In this document: piece by piece, positions 21,418 to 32,839 of the stretch
Layout of the letters: each line of letters opens with the position of its first letter
Position numbering within the stretch: position 1 is the stretch's first letter
NCBI GenBank assembly: GCA_032718865.1
Contig: JALUTQ010000038.1
Coordinates: forward strand, 1 to 64,000
DNA length: 64,000 bases
Direction: 5' to 3'
Origin: Tilletia caries
Lineage: Eukaryota > Basidiomycota > Exobasidiomycetes > Tilletiales > Tilletiaceae
The notes under the pieces: model-generated
Databases searched by the model: none
What the model saw: the letters and a program-made list of their open reading frames with translations, nothing else
Told to the model about the DNA's origin: nothing
Made by a program: the position numbers and the translations under genes

Positions 21418-24400
21418 TCACATCTTCTGTCGTTTCTTCTCCCGCTGTCCCGCCGCGCGATAGTGTTCCTTCATCTCCGCCTTCCTCTTCTCCGCCTTCG
21501 CAGCGTCGGTCTTGAGTATCGTCTTCTGTCGGATCGCCAATCGTTCTTGGTTCTTGTCAGACCTGAAGAAGAAAAATAAGAAAGGAATCATCCATAAGTA
21601 AATCGGAAACCTCCAATGGAGGCGAGAAGCCTGTGTTTCGTGAAAATACGTACCTCTTCTGTGCCTTCTCCTTCTGCACAGCTCGCATCTGTTGCAGCAA
21701 CGACATCGCAGCCCGTTCCTCGTCCTCCAGAATCACAGCCCGTTTCTGCAGGTACGTCTTCTTGCCCTGCTTGCCCATATCCTTCGGCTTGCTGTTGAAT
21801 GGCAGCGCAGCCTGCAGGGACTTGGGCACCTTGAGCGGGTTGAACTTGCGCTGGCCCGGTGGGGCCCGCTCTGAGATCGGCTTGTAGTGCGAGTCCACGT
21901 TGAAGAGCGGGGTCTTGATGCGCTCGTCGCGCCGGATTGCGCCTGTTAGACGCATGCCTTGCCACTGACGCGACTCGGGAGAAAGAAGGAGCGAGCAGAC
22001 GGGGTTGTAGAACTTGCGTGGCTCGATGGCGAACCATGCCCGAAGGAACACAATGTCTGTAGGAGCACGATAATGGTGTCAGTGAACTCTGCACCCGCAC
22101 ACACACTGTTCACAGCAAGCCTACTCACCACTCATCAAGATCTTATCCTCAAAGGTAGCACGGAAGTTCCCCTCCGGCTTCGCCAGCGCTCGCTTGACCT
22201 GACCGCGGATCCCACTGACCGTCTTCAAGAACGCGCCTTCAAACTTAGCAACCTCTAGCGGCGAGTTGAACATGCCCCGAATGAAAGCCGTATTCTTGAA
22301 CACTTTGGTCGGATAGCCCGTCAGCTTGAGCTTCTTGACGATACCGTGCGCGAGCGCACCGCGGTCGACGGAGAGGACCGTTCCCGTCGCGCTGATTCGG
22401 AAGGCAGGCGTGTCCGAGCCAAGCGTGTTAAACGCACAGAAGCCGCTGTTGAGCTGGACAGGCGGGCCCCAGAACGTAGCCAAGCAATGCATGTGCTGCG
22501 GCGTATACTTCAGCATCCGATTCCGCGTCCCGTCGTTCAAGCTGTACACCGGAATACTCTGGAACCGGCGCCAGCCCATGCTGAAGATGACAGGGTCATT
22601 CGTCTTGAGCACCTGACGCGGGTACCAGCGATGCTTCTTGAGTCGGACTTGTACGAAGCCCATCTGGCCCTCTTCTTCCTCCGCAGCCAACAGGCCGCCG
22701 ACGATGAGCGGGTACATCGGGTCGAAGTTCTCCACGAGCTCGCATGGCATGCCGCGAAGTTGCAGGCGCACGTAGGTGCCGGGAAGGAAGCCCTGCACAG
22801 CGTCCCGAACCTCCGTGTCCATACCCTCAAACTCGGCCCGGTTGATCTCGGCCTGACGCACAAGTTCGGCTTTTTGCTCATCGTACCAGTCCTGATCGCC
22901 GCCCTCACTGCCTTCATCGTCATATTGCTCGTCAAACTTCTTCTTGAGAGCTTCCTTCTTGGCTGCCAACGCCGTTGTGCGATTTTCCTCGTTATCCGCC
23001 TTCTTGCCTGCTGCCTCGCCATTGTCGTCTTTTCCTTCAAGGTCTTCAAAGGCGGACTCCTCGAGATCTTGGAAGCCTTGGTCGTCTCCTTCGGCACCTT
23101 CGGCGGCCTGCCCGTCACCACCGGTGATGAACAGATGCCGAATCGCGTTCAGGAAGCGTTCGTTCTCCCACTTGAGCAACTCTCGGTCCTCGTGCTCGAT
23201 GCGGAGCTGGTCAGGCACGTCCCGATCAAGCGCGGCGGTGCTCTGCTGTGCAACACCGCTGAAGAGCTGATTATCGGCGTCGGCAGCGTTGGTGTTGGCG
23301 GGTTTGAAGAATTCATCGTCGTCGTCTTCTTCCTCCTCGTCAGCTCCTGCTGTCCGCCCACCGATCTCCGCATCTTGTTCCCAACCATGCGTGGCTATTC
23401 GGACAACCTCTCGCGGTGTTTTGTCTGTTGAGTATACGAGGTGCATCCAGTCCGCGGGCTTGCGAGCACGGTTGGCGAGAATCGTCTGTTGTGCCAGATC
23501 GGCACGACTGGGGATCCCAGATGCCCCGACATCATCGTCGTCGTCCTCGTCGCCAAATCCGAGCTCGGAGTCTGTGTCCGCATACGCGATGTTCTCGTCT
23601 GCGTTGCCGGAGTCCAAGACTGGCATTTGCGCCAGCTTGCGGGAGGAAGCTGGTCGCTTGGAAGTCATTGATCGGCTTGTGCTGACGTCTCCGAAGCCAT
23701 CTTCATCTTCGTCGAGATCGTCCTCATCATCATCATCTTCGCCCTCTTCCTCTTCGTCATCATCATCATTGACATCCTCGTCGCTGTCCCCGTCGTCTGC
23801 ATCTCGCACGTCATCTTCAAAGGCAGCCTGCCGAATACGCGCTTGTGACGCGCCTGACCGACTGCTCTCTCCGCCGCCACCCAGAGTTTGTGCATCATCC
23901 TCGTCCTCGAAGATGCGGAATCTCGAAGAACCAGCGCCATCGTCCAGAGTCCGCTGAGCATCCTGTAGATCCATGATCATACGCTCTCCCTCCCCGAGCT
24001 CCTCATCGTCCGAGAGCTCCTCGCCGTCCTGTCCGCGTTTGCGGGTAAAGTTGCCGGGCACGTTGACGTAGACGGCGTCCTTGTCGAAGAGAATGCCGCC
24101 GACGTCACTCATGGGTGCATGGATGAGGCGTGCCTTGTCTGCGAGTTTCCTCCGCTTCTCTGTGTCGTTGTCCGGCAAGGGACAGGGATCGGATAGACGT
24201 TCAACCGTGTCGATGCGTAGGTCACCGACACCGGGAATGTGGACCATCTGGTCACGTCGCAGATTGGTTCCGCGCAGGTATCCGTAGACAGTGACTGTGC
24301 GGTCTCCCTTGGGGTCCATCCGAACTTGCTCGCGAGGAGTGAGGTCTTCGAGGCGATCGGCAAGAAGATGTGGGTGAGAGTTGCGGAATTGGAGCGGACG

Positions 24401-25208
24401 GAACTTCATGACGGAGATGAAGCGACTCAGATTCTGAATCTCCACGTCTGGATATCTGCCGTTGATAACCCCGGACAGGTAAAAGAGCTTTGCGCCCTGG
24501 TAGATCTCGGTCCAGAATCGCTGCTTGAGTCGCTTCTTGGTCGCTCGCAGCGTTTTTGCCTGTTTGATGAGGTCAAGGTGGGTGAGTACGCCGATGACTT
24601 TGGGAAAGCCGTGTGCTTGAAGGATGTTGAGAAACTCCATCGTTTCCTGAGACGATGTGAGAAGAAGAAAAAGATGGTGAGCAGAAGCTGTGGCAATACG
24701 AGCGCGACAGAGATAATGGGAAGATGCTCACCATTTCGAAGCCAAAGGATCCGTCGATCATGAGCAGAATCAGATCGGCCACTTTGCCGATATCGATCAT
24801 TGAGTTGATGTCGTTGTTGCACTCGATGAAGGTAACGCGTCTCTTCTTGCCAGTGACGACGGTGAGGGGCCCAGCGATGTGGGCGAGAGTATGCTTGGCG
24901 TATCTCCTGACCAGACTGCGGACCAAGGTGGTCTTGCCCACGCCCTCAGGCCCGACTACAGCGACCAGGACAGGCGGAGGCTCTTCGTCAGGCGTGCGAT
25001 TGACGAGGGGGACGTGCAGGCGCTGCTGATCGCGCTCAGCATTTCTGCGGATGAGCTTGTCGGCCGTCCGCGGGTTGGCAGAGATGAAGGCGCGCGGGTC
25101 GTTTCCTTTCTTGCGGGGCTCCTTGATTTTCTTCTTCGCCTCCGCCTTGGGCCCGTGGATCGCCGGACGATGCGCGCGGTTCTGCTGCGTCGCCGCCGCT
25201 CCTTCCAT
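21418..25208 (-). CDS. BMS1: Ribosome biogenesis GTPase Bms1
   Basis: Four exons (25208-24732, 24646-22129, 22056-21654, 21562-21418) give 1180 aa. Residues ~80-250 are the GTPase domain with P-loop GPEGVGKT (86-93), the IECNNDINSMID segment and THLD (base-specificity equivalent). The AARP2CN-type block follows (SGVINGRYPDVEIQNLSRFI, then FRNSHPHLLADR). The middle is highly acidic (long Asp/Glu runs). The C-terminal RIBIOP_C domain has YVRLQLRGMPCELVENF, KHRWYPRQVLKTNDPVIFS and FVRAWFAIEPRKFYNPV-like sequence. Bms1 works in the nucleolus in the SSU processome and recruits Rcl1 for 18S rRNA maturation. The last exon is very basic (KAEKRKAEMKEHYR), as in orthologues. Antisense frames are open over much of exon 2 because of base composition. 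Confidence 0.96.
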
Positions 25209-25420
25209 CTTGAATACGTTCGTGAGGATCCTCGTGTTGGCGATGTGCGAAGGAACTGGAAGCTGGAATCAAGTCTCCAAAAAAAATCAGTGAGCGGGAG
25301 GGACCGGAAATCGCGGCAAGCTGCGTCACAACCCACGTGGCGTGCTGGCGTACTGCCCCCCATATTAAGCCAGGCCATGATGGTGGACACTGGACAGCAT
25401 GGAGCTCAAGCTAACCCTTT
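25209..25420 (-). promoter_or_regulatory. BMS1 upstream region
   Basis: About 210 bases between the BMS1 start and the right arm of the inverted repeat. An A-rich run (CCAAAAAAAATCAG) at ~25278-25290 is the only visible composition feature. The divergent promoter of the repeat arm abuts it. Confidence 0.3.
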
Positions 25421-25746
25421 CGAAAGAGTTATGGTAGGGTTGGTACTATGGGTGCATGCTATGAGCGCTAAGGGCTGCGTACTCCCTCCTTGTTGGCAGC
25501 AGAGGCCATCGTACGTTTTCGTTCCTTCATCCTTCCCACCATCATCAGCGGCCGTCGTGACCAGAGCGATAAAGAGTTGCAGGTTGCTCACCATCTTCCT
25601 TCTTCGCTCCAGCTCTGGGGTTCGTCGCTACTGACCTCTTCCGTCCTCCCTCCCCTTCCCCCGTCCTCGCTCCGACTCTTCCCACCCTTACACATTGCCC
25701 CGTCTCTTCCCCCTACTTCCTACCAGAGGCCGACATGTATAACATT
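25421..25746. repeat. Inverted repeat, right arm
   Basis: This is the near-identical inverted partner of 19006-19328. It runs from GTTATGGTAGGGTTGG through the GACCTCTTCCGTCCTCCCTC stretch into the start codon and the following codons (ATTGACCTGGAGGAGGAGGA) of a second, truncated copy of the NTase-like gene start. Identity ends shortly after GAGGACTC. Confidence 0.9.
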
Positions 25747-25842
25747 GACCTGGAGGAGGAGGACTCGAGGGGACGACTGACGGAGTCAAGGACCGGCGGG
25801 CGATCTTTGGGTAGGAGGCGACGAGGCGGAACGAGGGCATGA
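25735..25842 (+). pseudogene. Truncated copy of the first codons of the NTase-like gene
   Basis: The repeat carries the start codon and about ten codons: MYNIDLEEEDS here against MSDIDLEEEEDSS in the intact gene. After that the sequence is unrelated, and the frame ends at 25842 as a 35-codon basic ORF. It sits ~190 bases upstream of the Ohr/OsmC start, so if the copied promoter is active this would be a leader ORF. I read it as a remnant of the duplication and not a functional gene. Confidence 0.7.
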
Positions 25843-26033
25843 ATACATGAATCCCCTCACCTGTATCGTTCTGAGTGTCAAATAGATATGCTTCTGCATG
25901 AATCCAAAGAGAGCCTTTCACCCGGCGAACGCTTTTGTGTCATGCGCACGGACTCGACCTCCCTCGGCCTCTTCTTCCTCCCTTCCTTCCTTCCTTCCTT
26001 CCTTACCTCCAACTCATTATTCATTGCTCAAAG

Positions 26034-26634
26034 ATGTCCTCCCCTCTTGCTCGCGTCCTCGCTCGCTCTGCAGCCCGCAGCGCCTCAAGCGCGCGCGTCG
26101 TCTCCGCGGCTCGCTGCTCCTTCAGCTCCTCAGCTAGAACCTTCGAACCATCGTACACCGCGAGCGCCAAGGCGAGCGGCGCCGGTCGCAATGGAAAAGT
26201 CGAGCTTACGAACGGGAAGGAAGTCGTCTTCAAGCTCGCCATGCCAAAGGAGCTCGGTGGCACCGGTGACGGCGAGAATCCGGAGCGGCTCTTCGCGAGC
26301 GGCTATGCCTCGTGCTTCCTCAGCGCTCTTCAGCTCGTGGCCCGCGAGGCGAAGATCAAGCTCCCCGAAGATTTGGCCATTCACGCCGATGTCACCATTG
26401 CCAAGGGCGACGATGGGTTTGCCCTCTCTGCGGTTCTCACCGGCAAGAGCGACAAGATGCCCAAAGATGAGCTGAAGAAGCTCTTGCACGAAGCTCACAA
26501 AGTCTGCCCGTAAGTTGCTTCTGAAACAGCATGACCTGGATGGCTCGCAAGCTCACCGTATCATTCATTCGACATGCAGGTACTCCAAGGCCACTCGCAA
26601 CAACATGCCTGTGGAGCTCAAGGTCGCTTCTTAG
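26034..26634 (+). CDS. Organic hydroperoxide resistance protein (Ohr/OsmC family), mitochondrial
   Basis: Two exons (26034-26509, 26580-26634) give 176 aa. The first ~35 residues are Arg/Ser/Ala-rich with no acidic residues, a likely mitochondrial targeting sequence. The OsmC fold follows with NPERLFASGYASCFLSAL (peroxidatic Cys) and HKVCPYSKATRNN (second Cys), the pair used by Ohr for thiol-based reduction of organic peroxides. The Arg of the active site is likely in the GKVELTNGKEVVFK to GENPERLF region. A (CTTC)n tract (25978-26005) lies just upstream of the ATG. I chose the ATG at 26034 because it opens the presequence; the call of Ohr rather than plain OsmC rests on the two cysteines. 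Confidence 0.85.
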
Positions 26635-26769
26635 AGCAGATAGGAAAGCTGGTAAACTTGTCACATTTGCACGAGCGCTTCTCCGAATCACTCCTTCCCT
26701 TAATCCTGTACCACTCCAGTTCGTCCTTGTATTAATGCCTGCGAAGAAAATACAGTCGTCCAGTTACAT

Positions 26770-29700
26770 TCAGATATGCCCTGAGACGCCTTGAGCCGCG
26801 ACGTCCGCCAAAGCTGCCTGGTATTGCTGACGTTGCCCCTGCTCTGCTGCCCGGATCGCAACAGCCGGCTCCTCCAATCGTAGCTTTGTCCCCGAAGGCG
26901 CGTCCACAGCAAGAGCAAGATCCGCAAACCCGCCCTTCCTCACAGCCTCAAGCCTCGCATCGTCCGCATAGATGTATCGAGCATACTCCTCCCCGCCAAA
27001 GATCCCATAGGCCGTCAAGAGCGACTGCTGGCTATTCCGCGTATGTCGCGTCAGTCGAAGTTGCATGAATGGGTTCCCCACTGCACCGCTGCCGCTTGTG
27101 TCCATCGCTGCACACGCTGCCGCTTTCGCCGCTTGGACGTCGGCTGTATGTCGGGCTGCTTCGACGTCGTCTGCGCGTACCATGGCTCGAAGGTAGGGTG
27201 CATAATCGAGTACGAGGGCCGGCGCTGGTGGGCGGCTGAGAGACAGGTTCGAGATCAATGGTCGTGAGCCGGAATCCTTGCCCAACGCAGCCAGGAGCTC
27301 AGAGTGCTCGATCCTGCAGAACAAGAGGAGAAATTTAGGATAGGACGCGCAGACTCCATACACAATTCCCTATACTCACCTCCCCTGCACTTCGCGCGTG
27401 CAGTCCGACTCCGGAGCCGAAGGCCATAGCGACGACACCAACGAGATGCACGCGGAGCGGAAGAGCTCCGTTTGAACGTATCCACATTCCGCCATTATCT
27501 GCTGTTCATCCCTCCAAGCAGGTTTGAGGAGCATCCTGGCATGTTCGTGCTGAATTTGGTCTCTGGCCGCAGACGACGACAGCGGATGATATGCGTTGGG
27601 CTCGTGTACCTGTTGAAGTAAGAAAAAGAGCGGACAATGGTCAGCAGAATGGAGAACATCGACATCCAGTGGTCTGGCGTACCTCTGTCACCGTCGAAAA
27701 TGGGGACCGGAGATTCGCCTCAGCAAACGAAAGCGCATCAGAGTACCGGCAGATCTCCTTGAGATCACAGGCTTCAACAGATTGCAGAAGACCAGCTGTA
27801 TCCGCGTCGCCGTTCGGCACTTTGGTCTCGTGCACTGAGGCTTGCTCAGGTTTGGACCAAAATTGAAGTTCGTTCAGGGTAAGTCGAAGGTCGAGCACGG
27901 GGATCGGTCCGTCTGTACGCGTTTTCTCAGCGCCCCAGACAGCAGCCCGAGCCTGGAGACGCGTAGAGCCGCCGTGGACCAGGCCTGCAAGTGACAACGT
28001 ATCCCCATCGAGTGCCGAGCTTGTGCCTTCATACAGTCGAAGAGCATCCGTTGAAGACAGCTGATGGTCTTCTTGCTGAGCCACATGCTGAAGATAAGGG
28101 ACGACCTCTTCTGACGTCGGTGGTACGAAGGTCAAGGTTGTTTGGAGAGGGAGGTCTTCGACTGGGACCGCGCTGACATCTATCATGATAAAATAGACTG
28201 GCTCAATCAGATTCGGCATATTGGGCAGGCAGTATTGTTTTAGGCTGACTCACCGTTGCATGTAATGATCACAGGTCTCCGAGAGCGTCCGATGAGTTGG
28301 ATGAGGGCAGGCCAGAAGCCCTTGTCGTCCTCGAAGAGAATATCGGCTTCTTCTATTAAGATCAGGCTTTGTCGCACGCTGTTGGGATGCCGTAATCTGC
28401 TGGGACTCAGCATGGCCGGCCCCTTCGACACTGTATCCGTCTGAGTGTCCACGTCGATTGGGCTGTCGCTATTTCCTTGTGGAGGGATGACGCTGGCGCC
28501 AGTTGAAGCCCCAGCCAGTCCGTCCCCTGGCGAGTCCGTCGCGTCGCCATTTTCCGCACTAGGCCCCACCTCGCTCAATTTCCTAAAAGCCGCAACAATA
28601 CTACCAGCCTTCGCCGGCGCCTTCTTCTTATTCCGACTTCCGGCCCCACCTCCGCTCCCGCCGCCCGCCACCATGTGATTCGCAGCCAAAGCGCCAACCG
28701 CCGACTCGATCTCCTTCCCCGTCCGTTTCCCGACGCCTGGGAAGAGCTCAAAGACTTCGAAGCCGAGCTCGGAGGCGCAGGCGTATACAGACGCGGTCTT
28801 GCCTACTCCTGTCGGACCGGCGAGGAGGATGCAATTGGTCAGATGGTCTCCGAAGGAATGTCGGGATTTGGCTGGTCTGGTGGGTGATTGGGGAGCGGCG
28901 GTCGCGGTTCGGTTGCTGCGGGGGGTTGAGCTTGTTGACGATGGCTGCTTAGCGGGCAGCGCTCTTCCTGGACCGATGACAGGAGATGAAGAGGGTGGAG
29001 TACGTGGTCGTGAGGCAATTGATTTCCTTGGTGTAGATGGTCCTGCGACGGCAAGATCCGACCCACTTGCGCTGGGTACCTGTTCTATCGCAGTGGCTTT
29101 GTCAGTAACTTGAGAGCTCGAAGGGCCCGCGTCATCCCAATCCGAAATGATTTCTTCTTCTTCGTACCCAAGGTCCGCACCGTCATCGATGACAAAGTCC
29201 GCAATGTCATCGTCCGAGTCGTCCAATGCGGTCCAACCCCGACGAGCGTGCCGAGCCGCCTTCGCCTTCTTCTCACGCTCTCCCTTCTTATCCACCTTGC
29301 GCTGAATCTTGCGCCGCCCCGGCTCGGGCTCTTCCTTCCCCTTGCCCTTCTTGCTGCCGCCGAGCATCGGCAGCTTGGGACGCTTCGAGGGTCGCATGAG
29401 GAGGTCTACGGCTGAGCGTCTGGGAGCGTCCGGGCCCGCGTGCGCCGTGTTGAGGGGTGCTTCCAGCATAAGTTCTTGAAGCCAGTCGCGGAGGTAGATG
29501 GCTGAGGCTTGATTGAGGGCACCGAGCACTTCAGACGCGCGCTGTGGTCCATGTGCATGTGCCCATAGTTGGTCCTGCTTACAGGGTCGCGGTGGAGATG
29601 CGGGCGCGGCCTTCGGCGCTGGTGCAGGCGCAGCTGGGGGCGCCAGCAGGACACGAATGCGCGGGCGAGCTGGAACTGAATTTGGAACCTGAGCAGGAGC

Positions 29701-29826
29701 TGGAGCTTGAGCTTGAGCTTGGGCACGCGTGCGACGTCCAGCTGGAGCCGCGGCTGGCTTCTTCTCCACTGGGGCGGGCGCCTTGGCCTGTGGGCGCTGC
29801 CCGAAGGACAGCGTGCTCTGCCGCAT
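26770..29826 (-). CDS. ELG1: ATAD5/Elg1-like AAA ATPase (PCNA-unloading clamp protein)
   Basis: Four exons (29826-28254, 28179-27683, 27609-27380, 27313-26770) give 947 aa. The N-terminus starts MRQSTLSFGQ, a degenerate PCNA-box-like motif, followed by a long Ala/Pro/Gln and basic disordered region. The AAA module has Walker A GPTGVGKTAS (~residue 350) and Walker B LILIEEADILFEDDKGFW (~490). It continues RRPVIITCNG, which closely resembles the Elg1/ATAD5 arrangement (E-E-A/V-D-x-x-F-E/D, then RPVI). A basic KKKAPAKAG stretch is inserted between the two Walker motifs. Elg1 replaces Rfc1 in an RFC-like complex that unloads PCNA after replication. The C-terminal exons are helical and match no domain I can name. 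It is divergent from the next gene with MCB-like sites between. Confidence 0.82.
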
Positions 29827-30079
29827 CAGGAACGAATCTCGCCACTAGGTCGCGCTTGAGGAAGTCGACGTTGGCAGCATTGTCCGGCGGTGTTGTTCTT
29901 TTCGTCTCCCAAATCCAGACGCGTGACTTTCGACGCGTCGCGTGTTGGACGCGCCTCGATTTTCCCACGTGGCCTTGCCAAAAGTCCAACACCTCGTTTC
30001 AGCTGTCCCCTTTCGCGACCACCATCGCCACAGCAAGACTCGCGACGACGCGCAAGGATCAACGTCGACGCGTCAGAAC
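29827..30079. promoter_or_regulatory. Divergent ELG1 promoter with three ACGCGT (MCB-like) sites
   Basis: The 253 bases between the two start codons contain ACGCGT at 29919-29924, 29933-29938 and 30068-30073. ACGCGT is the MluI cell-cycle box bound by MBF-type factors that drive G1/S genes, and ELG1 is a replication gene, so the site fits. The motif also occurs singly elsewhere in this GC-rich window; the cluster and the neighbouring gene make the call. Confidence 0.5.
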
Positions 30080-32839
30080 ATGGCGCGCAGCTCTGCCCCG
30101 CTCGGAAAGGCGCGTGCTCCTCCCGCGACCGAACGCGCGCCATTGTCTCTAGGAGAGGAACCCTCCTTGTCGTGGTCATCAACCCAGGCATCATCGGCAT
30201 CATCATCGTCGCGCTCCCGCACGATGCGAGATGAAGACGACGCGTACAGCGCGAGACCGGCAAAGCGCGCCAAGATGGGTACATGGGAGCGTAGCCAGTC
30301 CGGCGGACTGCCTTCCTCTCGGCCAGGCAAAGAGAACATCCCACCCCCTCGCTCGACTTTCTTCGGCTCGCGTCCGGGTTCATCGACATCAACGCCAGCC
30401 AGGTCCAGAGCATCATTGACGTCCGCGGGCAAAAAGCAGAATGTCAAGGCGGACTCAAACACCGGGCCAAAATGGCATCAACCTACCCTCTTTGCTCATC
30501 TCAAATCAACCTCAACTTCGAGTCAGCCACGGGCTTCACAGACACGGACGGCAGATAACAGTGCGACATCGAAGGGAGGCCCAAGCGGAGGAAAAGGGTC
30601 ACAAGCGTCGGCTTCTCGCGACCGCCCATCGTCATCTGTTCAGCCTCACCAGCAGGCAAGGACGACCAGCGCTGTTCCAGCCCGTCTGCCAGGCCACAAA
30701 ACGGCCCGGGCAAAGGGTAAAGCTCGCGCCGAAGAACCTGAACGGCTGAGCCCAGAACCGACTGCGAGTCGATCTCAAACCGAATCCGGCGAAGAAGACA
30801 CCCTGCCAGAGTCCAACTGGGAAGCTCCCCCACCATCAACCTGGCAAAAGAACGCTGCGCATCGTTTGCACCTATACCGACTCGTCAATGGGACCACCCC
30901 ACAAGAGGACGACCCGGTCTTCACCCAGGTTCCCGGCGATGCTGGGAAGAAGGTAGTGCGCAGCATCGGTCGTCAGTTGGACTTTGAGGCCAACAAAAAG
31001 AGGCGAGAACAAAACAAAGCTGAGGCTGAACGGCTTGCGGCGGGGACTCGGCAGCGTATGCGCGGGGACGAAGTTAGGCCCTTCCGTATGCATCGGACTC
31101 GTAACGAGCCAGCTCCCGTCAAGAACAAGGATCCCGAGCCCAGCCAGACGTGTCCTTCCGACGAATCGCAGCCTACAGAGGAGGAGGCTGTCCCCGCACG
31201 GTCGCCTGGCAAGGAACGCGAGTCGGATCTGCTCGAGCCTGGGAGTTCTCCTCTGCGCTTCGAGCCTGTGAACTTAGATCAGCGATTGGCAACGCTCCTT
31301 TCGAACTCGAACAAGAGGAGTGGCGAAGACGGCCCGCAGAACACGGGCCTCCCCTCTGTCGGTGCCCGGATCCCCAAACGGCCGGCTGGGAATCAGCCCG
31401 CTCGTACTTATGCTTATAGTGAGTTGTCCAGATACATGCTCGAGTCTCGAATATGGTGGACTGATATCAAGCGTGACCGAACAGAAACGGAGGATCCGGA
31501 TTCAGAAGTGAACGACGTCGACACTCGCTCCGAGACGGCTTCCTCCTCTGAGACCGAACCGGAACTGCCGTCGTCGAGTGCTGTGCCTCCTCGGTCCAGC
31601 TTGCAGTCGAGGAAGGTTCCGGTTGAGACATACGCAGGATCAACAGCCAGCGATCACAGCAGTCCCTTCGAGGCTCCTATGTCGATCGGACAGGTCAACA
31701 AGCTTCCCCAACGCTCAACAATGCGAACACAGAGGGAGTCGATGACCCTCGGACCTGAGACGATGATTTCCGAGTCGCTGCTCATCGGCCCGTCTACGTC
31801 GGACGCCGGCAATGCGGCCCAGTCGACTTCAACGCCACCACGGCGGAACAGATACATCGCAAGCGCAGACATACGTGACAATTTTGATGGTCTATCACCC
31901 ACTTCCAGGAACAAGGTCCTCGCTCTCGATACCCAGTTCGAGCCCAGCTTCGTCAAGAAGCTCGTATCGGCGGGAGCCAAGGGCAGTCTTCGATACCGGA
32001 TGGTCCCAGCTGGGATGGAGGACGATGAAGGCGATGAGGACCGTACGATCGTGGGTGAGGGATCCGGGTTAGTGCCGGACAAATCGTCAGCACGCAGTCG
32101 TGGAAGTACCAACAGCCGAAAACAGCGCTCGCAGGGAAGCTCGACGGAGGCGCAAGGTCAGGGCTCTCAGCTGTCACTGACGAACTATCCCGGGTTTGCC
32201 GAGATGGAGCGCAAGCGGAGGGAGAAGCTGGCCGCTCGGGAGGAGGAACGTGTTCGGAAGCACAGGGAGCGGTATAAGGTGGATGAGCATCAGCAGGCTA
32301 TTTGCGATCGTATGGAGGGCAAGACGGATGTCCTGGACGATCCTTCTGACGAGGAGGAGGATGCGGACAAGACGAAAGTCGATCCTGAATGGGGTTCTCA
32401 CGAGCGGAAGGCGAACAAGGGCAACTTCGCGGACCACACACGAATACGCTTCCAAGCTCGGGATGATTTCTTTTCGATTGGCGAACCTTCATACTCAGGC
32501 GACACGGAGGACAACAGACGATACCGCCTCGCCGACATAACCGAAACGCAGCTCCGACCCCTGATGGACTCCAACGCGATACAAGCCGCGTTCCAGCTAG
32601 CGATCGACGAAGAAGCCGACGAGACGCAACCTCTACCCGAATCACAGATGAGTGCTGGGATGGCATCGTCGACGTCCTCGGGCTCGGTGGTGGTGCCGGT
32701 GCCGGCTAGTTTTTTTAGGAGGAATCGGGTTGGGAGGGATGGGGTGAAGACGTTGGATAGCGAGGGGAACTCGTTGGAGACGATTCCTTTGGCTTTTGGG
32801 AGTAGTTTGTCGGAGGGGGAGGAGGAGGGGGCTAGCTAG
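30080..32839 (+). CDS. Uncharacterised, largely disordered nuclear-type protein
   Basis: A single-exon 919-aa ORF starting MARSSAPLGKARAPP. I do not recognise it. It is rich in Ser/Arg/Pro/Glu with several basic clusters (ARPAKRAKMG, KRREQNKAEAERL) typical of nuclear localisation. A few ordered islands are visible: WHQPTLFAHLKS near residue 130, WQKNAAHRLHLYRL, YSELSRYMLESRIWWTDIKR and VLALDTQFEPSFVKKLVSAG. A SMC/histone-like coiled coil is suggested by EMERKRREKLAAREEERVRK. A KEN motif (GKENIPPP, a classical APC/C destruction signal) occurs near residue 77. Together with the shared promoter with ELG1 and its ACGCGT sites, this hints at a cell-cycle-regulated chromosome protein; that is inference. 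The frame is open upstream to 29942, but the ATG at 30080 has the better context. Confidence 0.6.
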   Translation: MARSSAPLGKARAPPATERAPLSLGEEPSLSWSSTQASSASSSSRSRTMRDEDDAYSARPAKRAKMGTWERSQSGGLPSSRPGKENIPPPRSTFFGSRPGSSTSTPARSRASLTSAGKKQNVKADSNTGPKWHQPTLFAHLKSTSTSSQPRASQTRTADNSATSKGGPSGGKGSQASASRDRPSSSVQPHQQARTTSAVPARLPGHKTARAKGKARAEEPERLSPEPTASRSQTESGEEDTLPESNWEAPPPSTWQKNAAHRLHLYRLVNGTTPQEDDPVFTQVPGDAGKKVVRSIGRQLDFEANKKRREQNKAEAERLAAGTRQRMRGDEVRPFRMHRTRNEPAPVKNKDPEPSQTCPSDESQPTEEEAVPARSPGKERESDLLEPGSSPLRFEPVNLDQRLATLLSNSNKRSGEDGPQNTGLPSVGARIPKRPAGNQPARTYAYSELSRYMLESRIWWTDIKRDRTETEDPDSEVNDVDTRSETASSSETEPELPSSSAVPPRSSLQSRKVPVETYAGSTASDHSSPFEAPMSIGQVNKLPQRSTMRTQRESMTLGPETMISESLLIGPSTSDAGNAAQSTSTPPRRNRYIASADIRDNFDGLSPTSRNKVLALDTQFEPSFVKKLVSAGAKGSLRYRMVPAGMEDDEGDEDRTIVGEGSGLVPDKSSARSRGSTNSRKQRSQGSSTEAQGQGSQLSLTNYPGFAEMERKRREKLAAREEERVRKHRERYKVDEHQQAICDRMEGKTDVLDDPSDEEEDADKTKVDPEWGSHERKANKGNFADHTRIRFQARDDFFSIGEPSYSGDTEDNRRYRLADITETQLRPLMDSNAIQAAFQLAIDEEADETQPLPESQMSAGMASSTSSGSVVVPVPASFFRRNRVGRDGVKTLDSEGNSLETIPLAFGSSLSEGEEEGAS

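Noticed and set aside
22346..23431. 361-aa plus-strand open frame
   Set aside because: Antisense to exon 2 of BMS1; Leu/Val-rich composition mirrors the acidic tract of Bms1.
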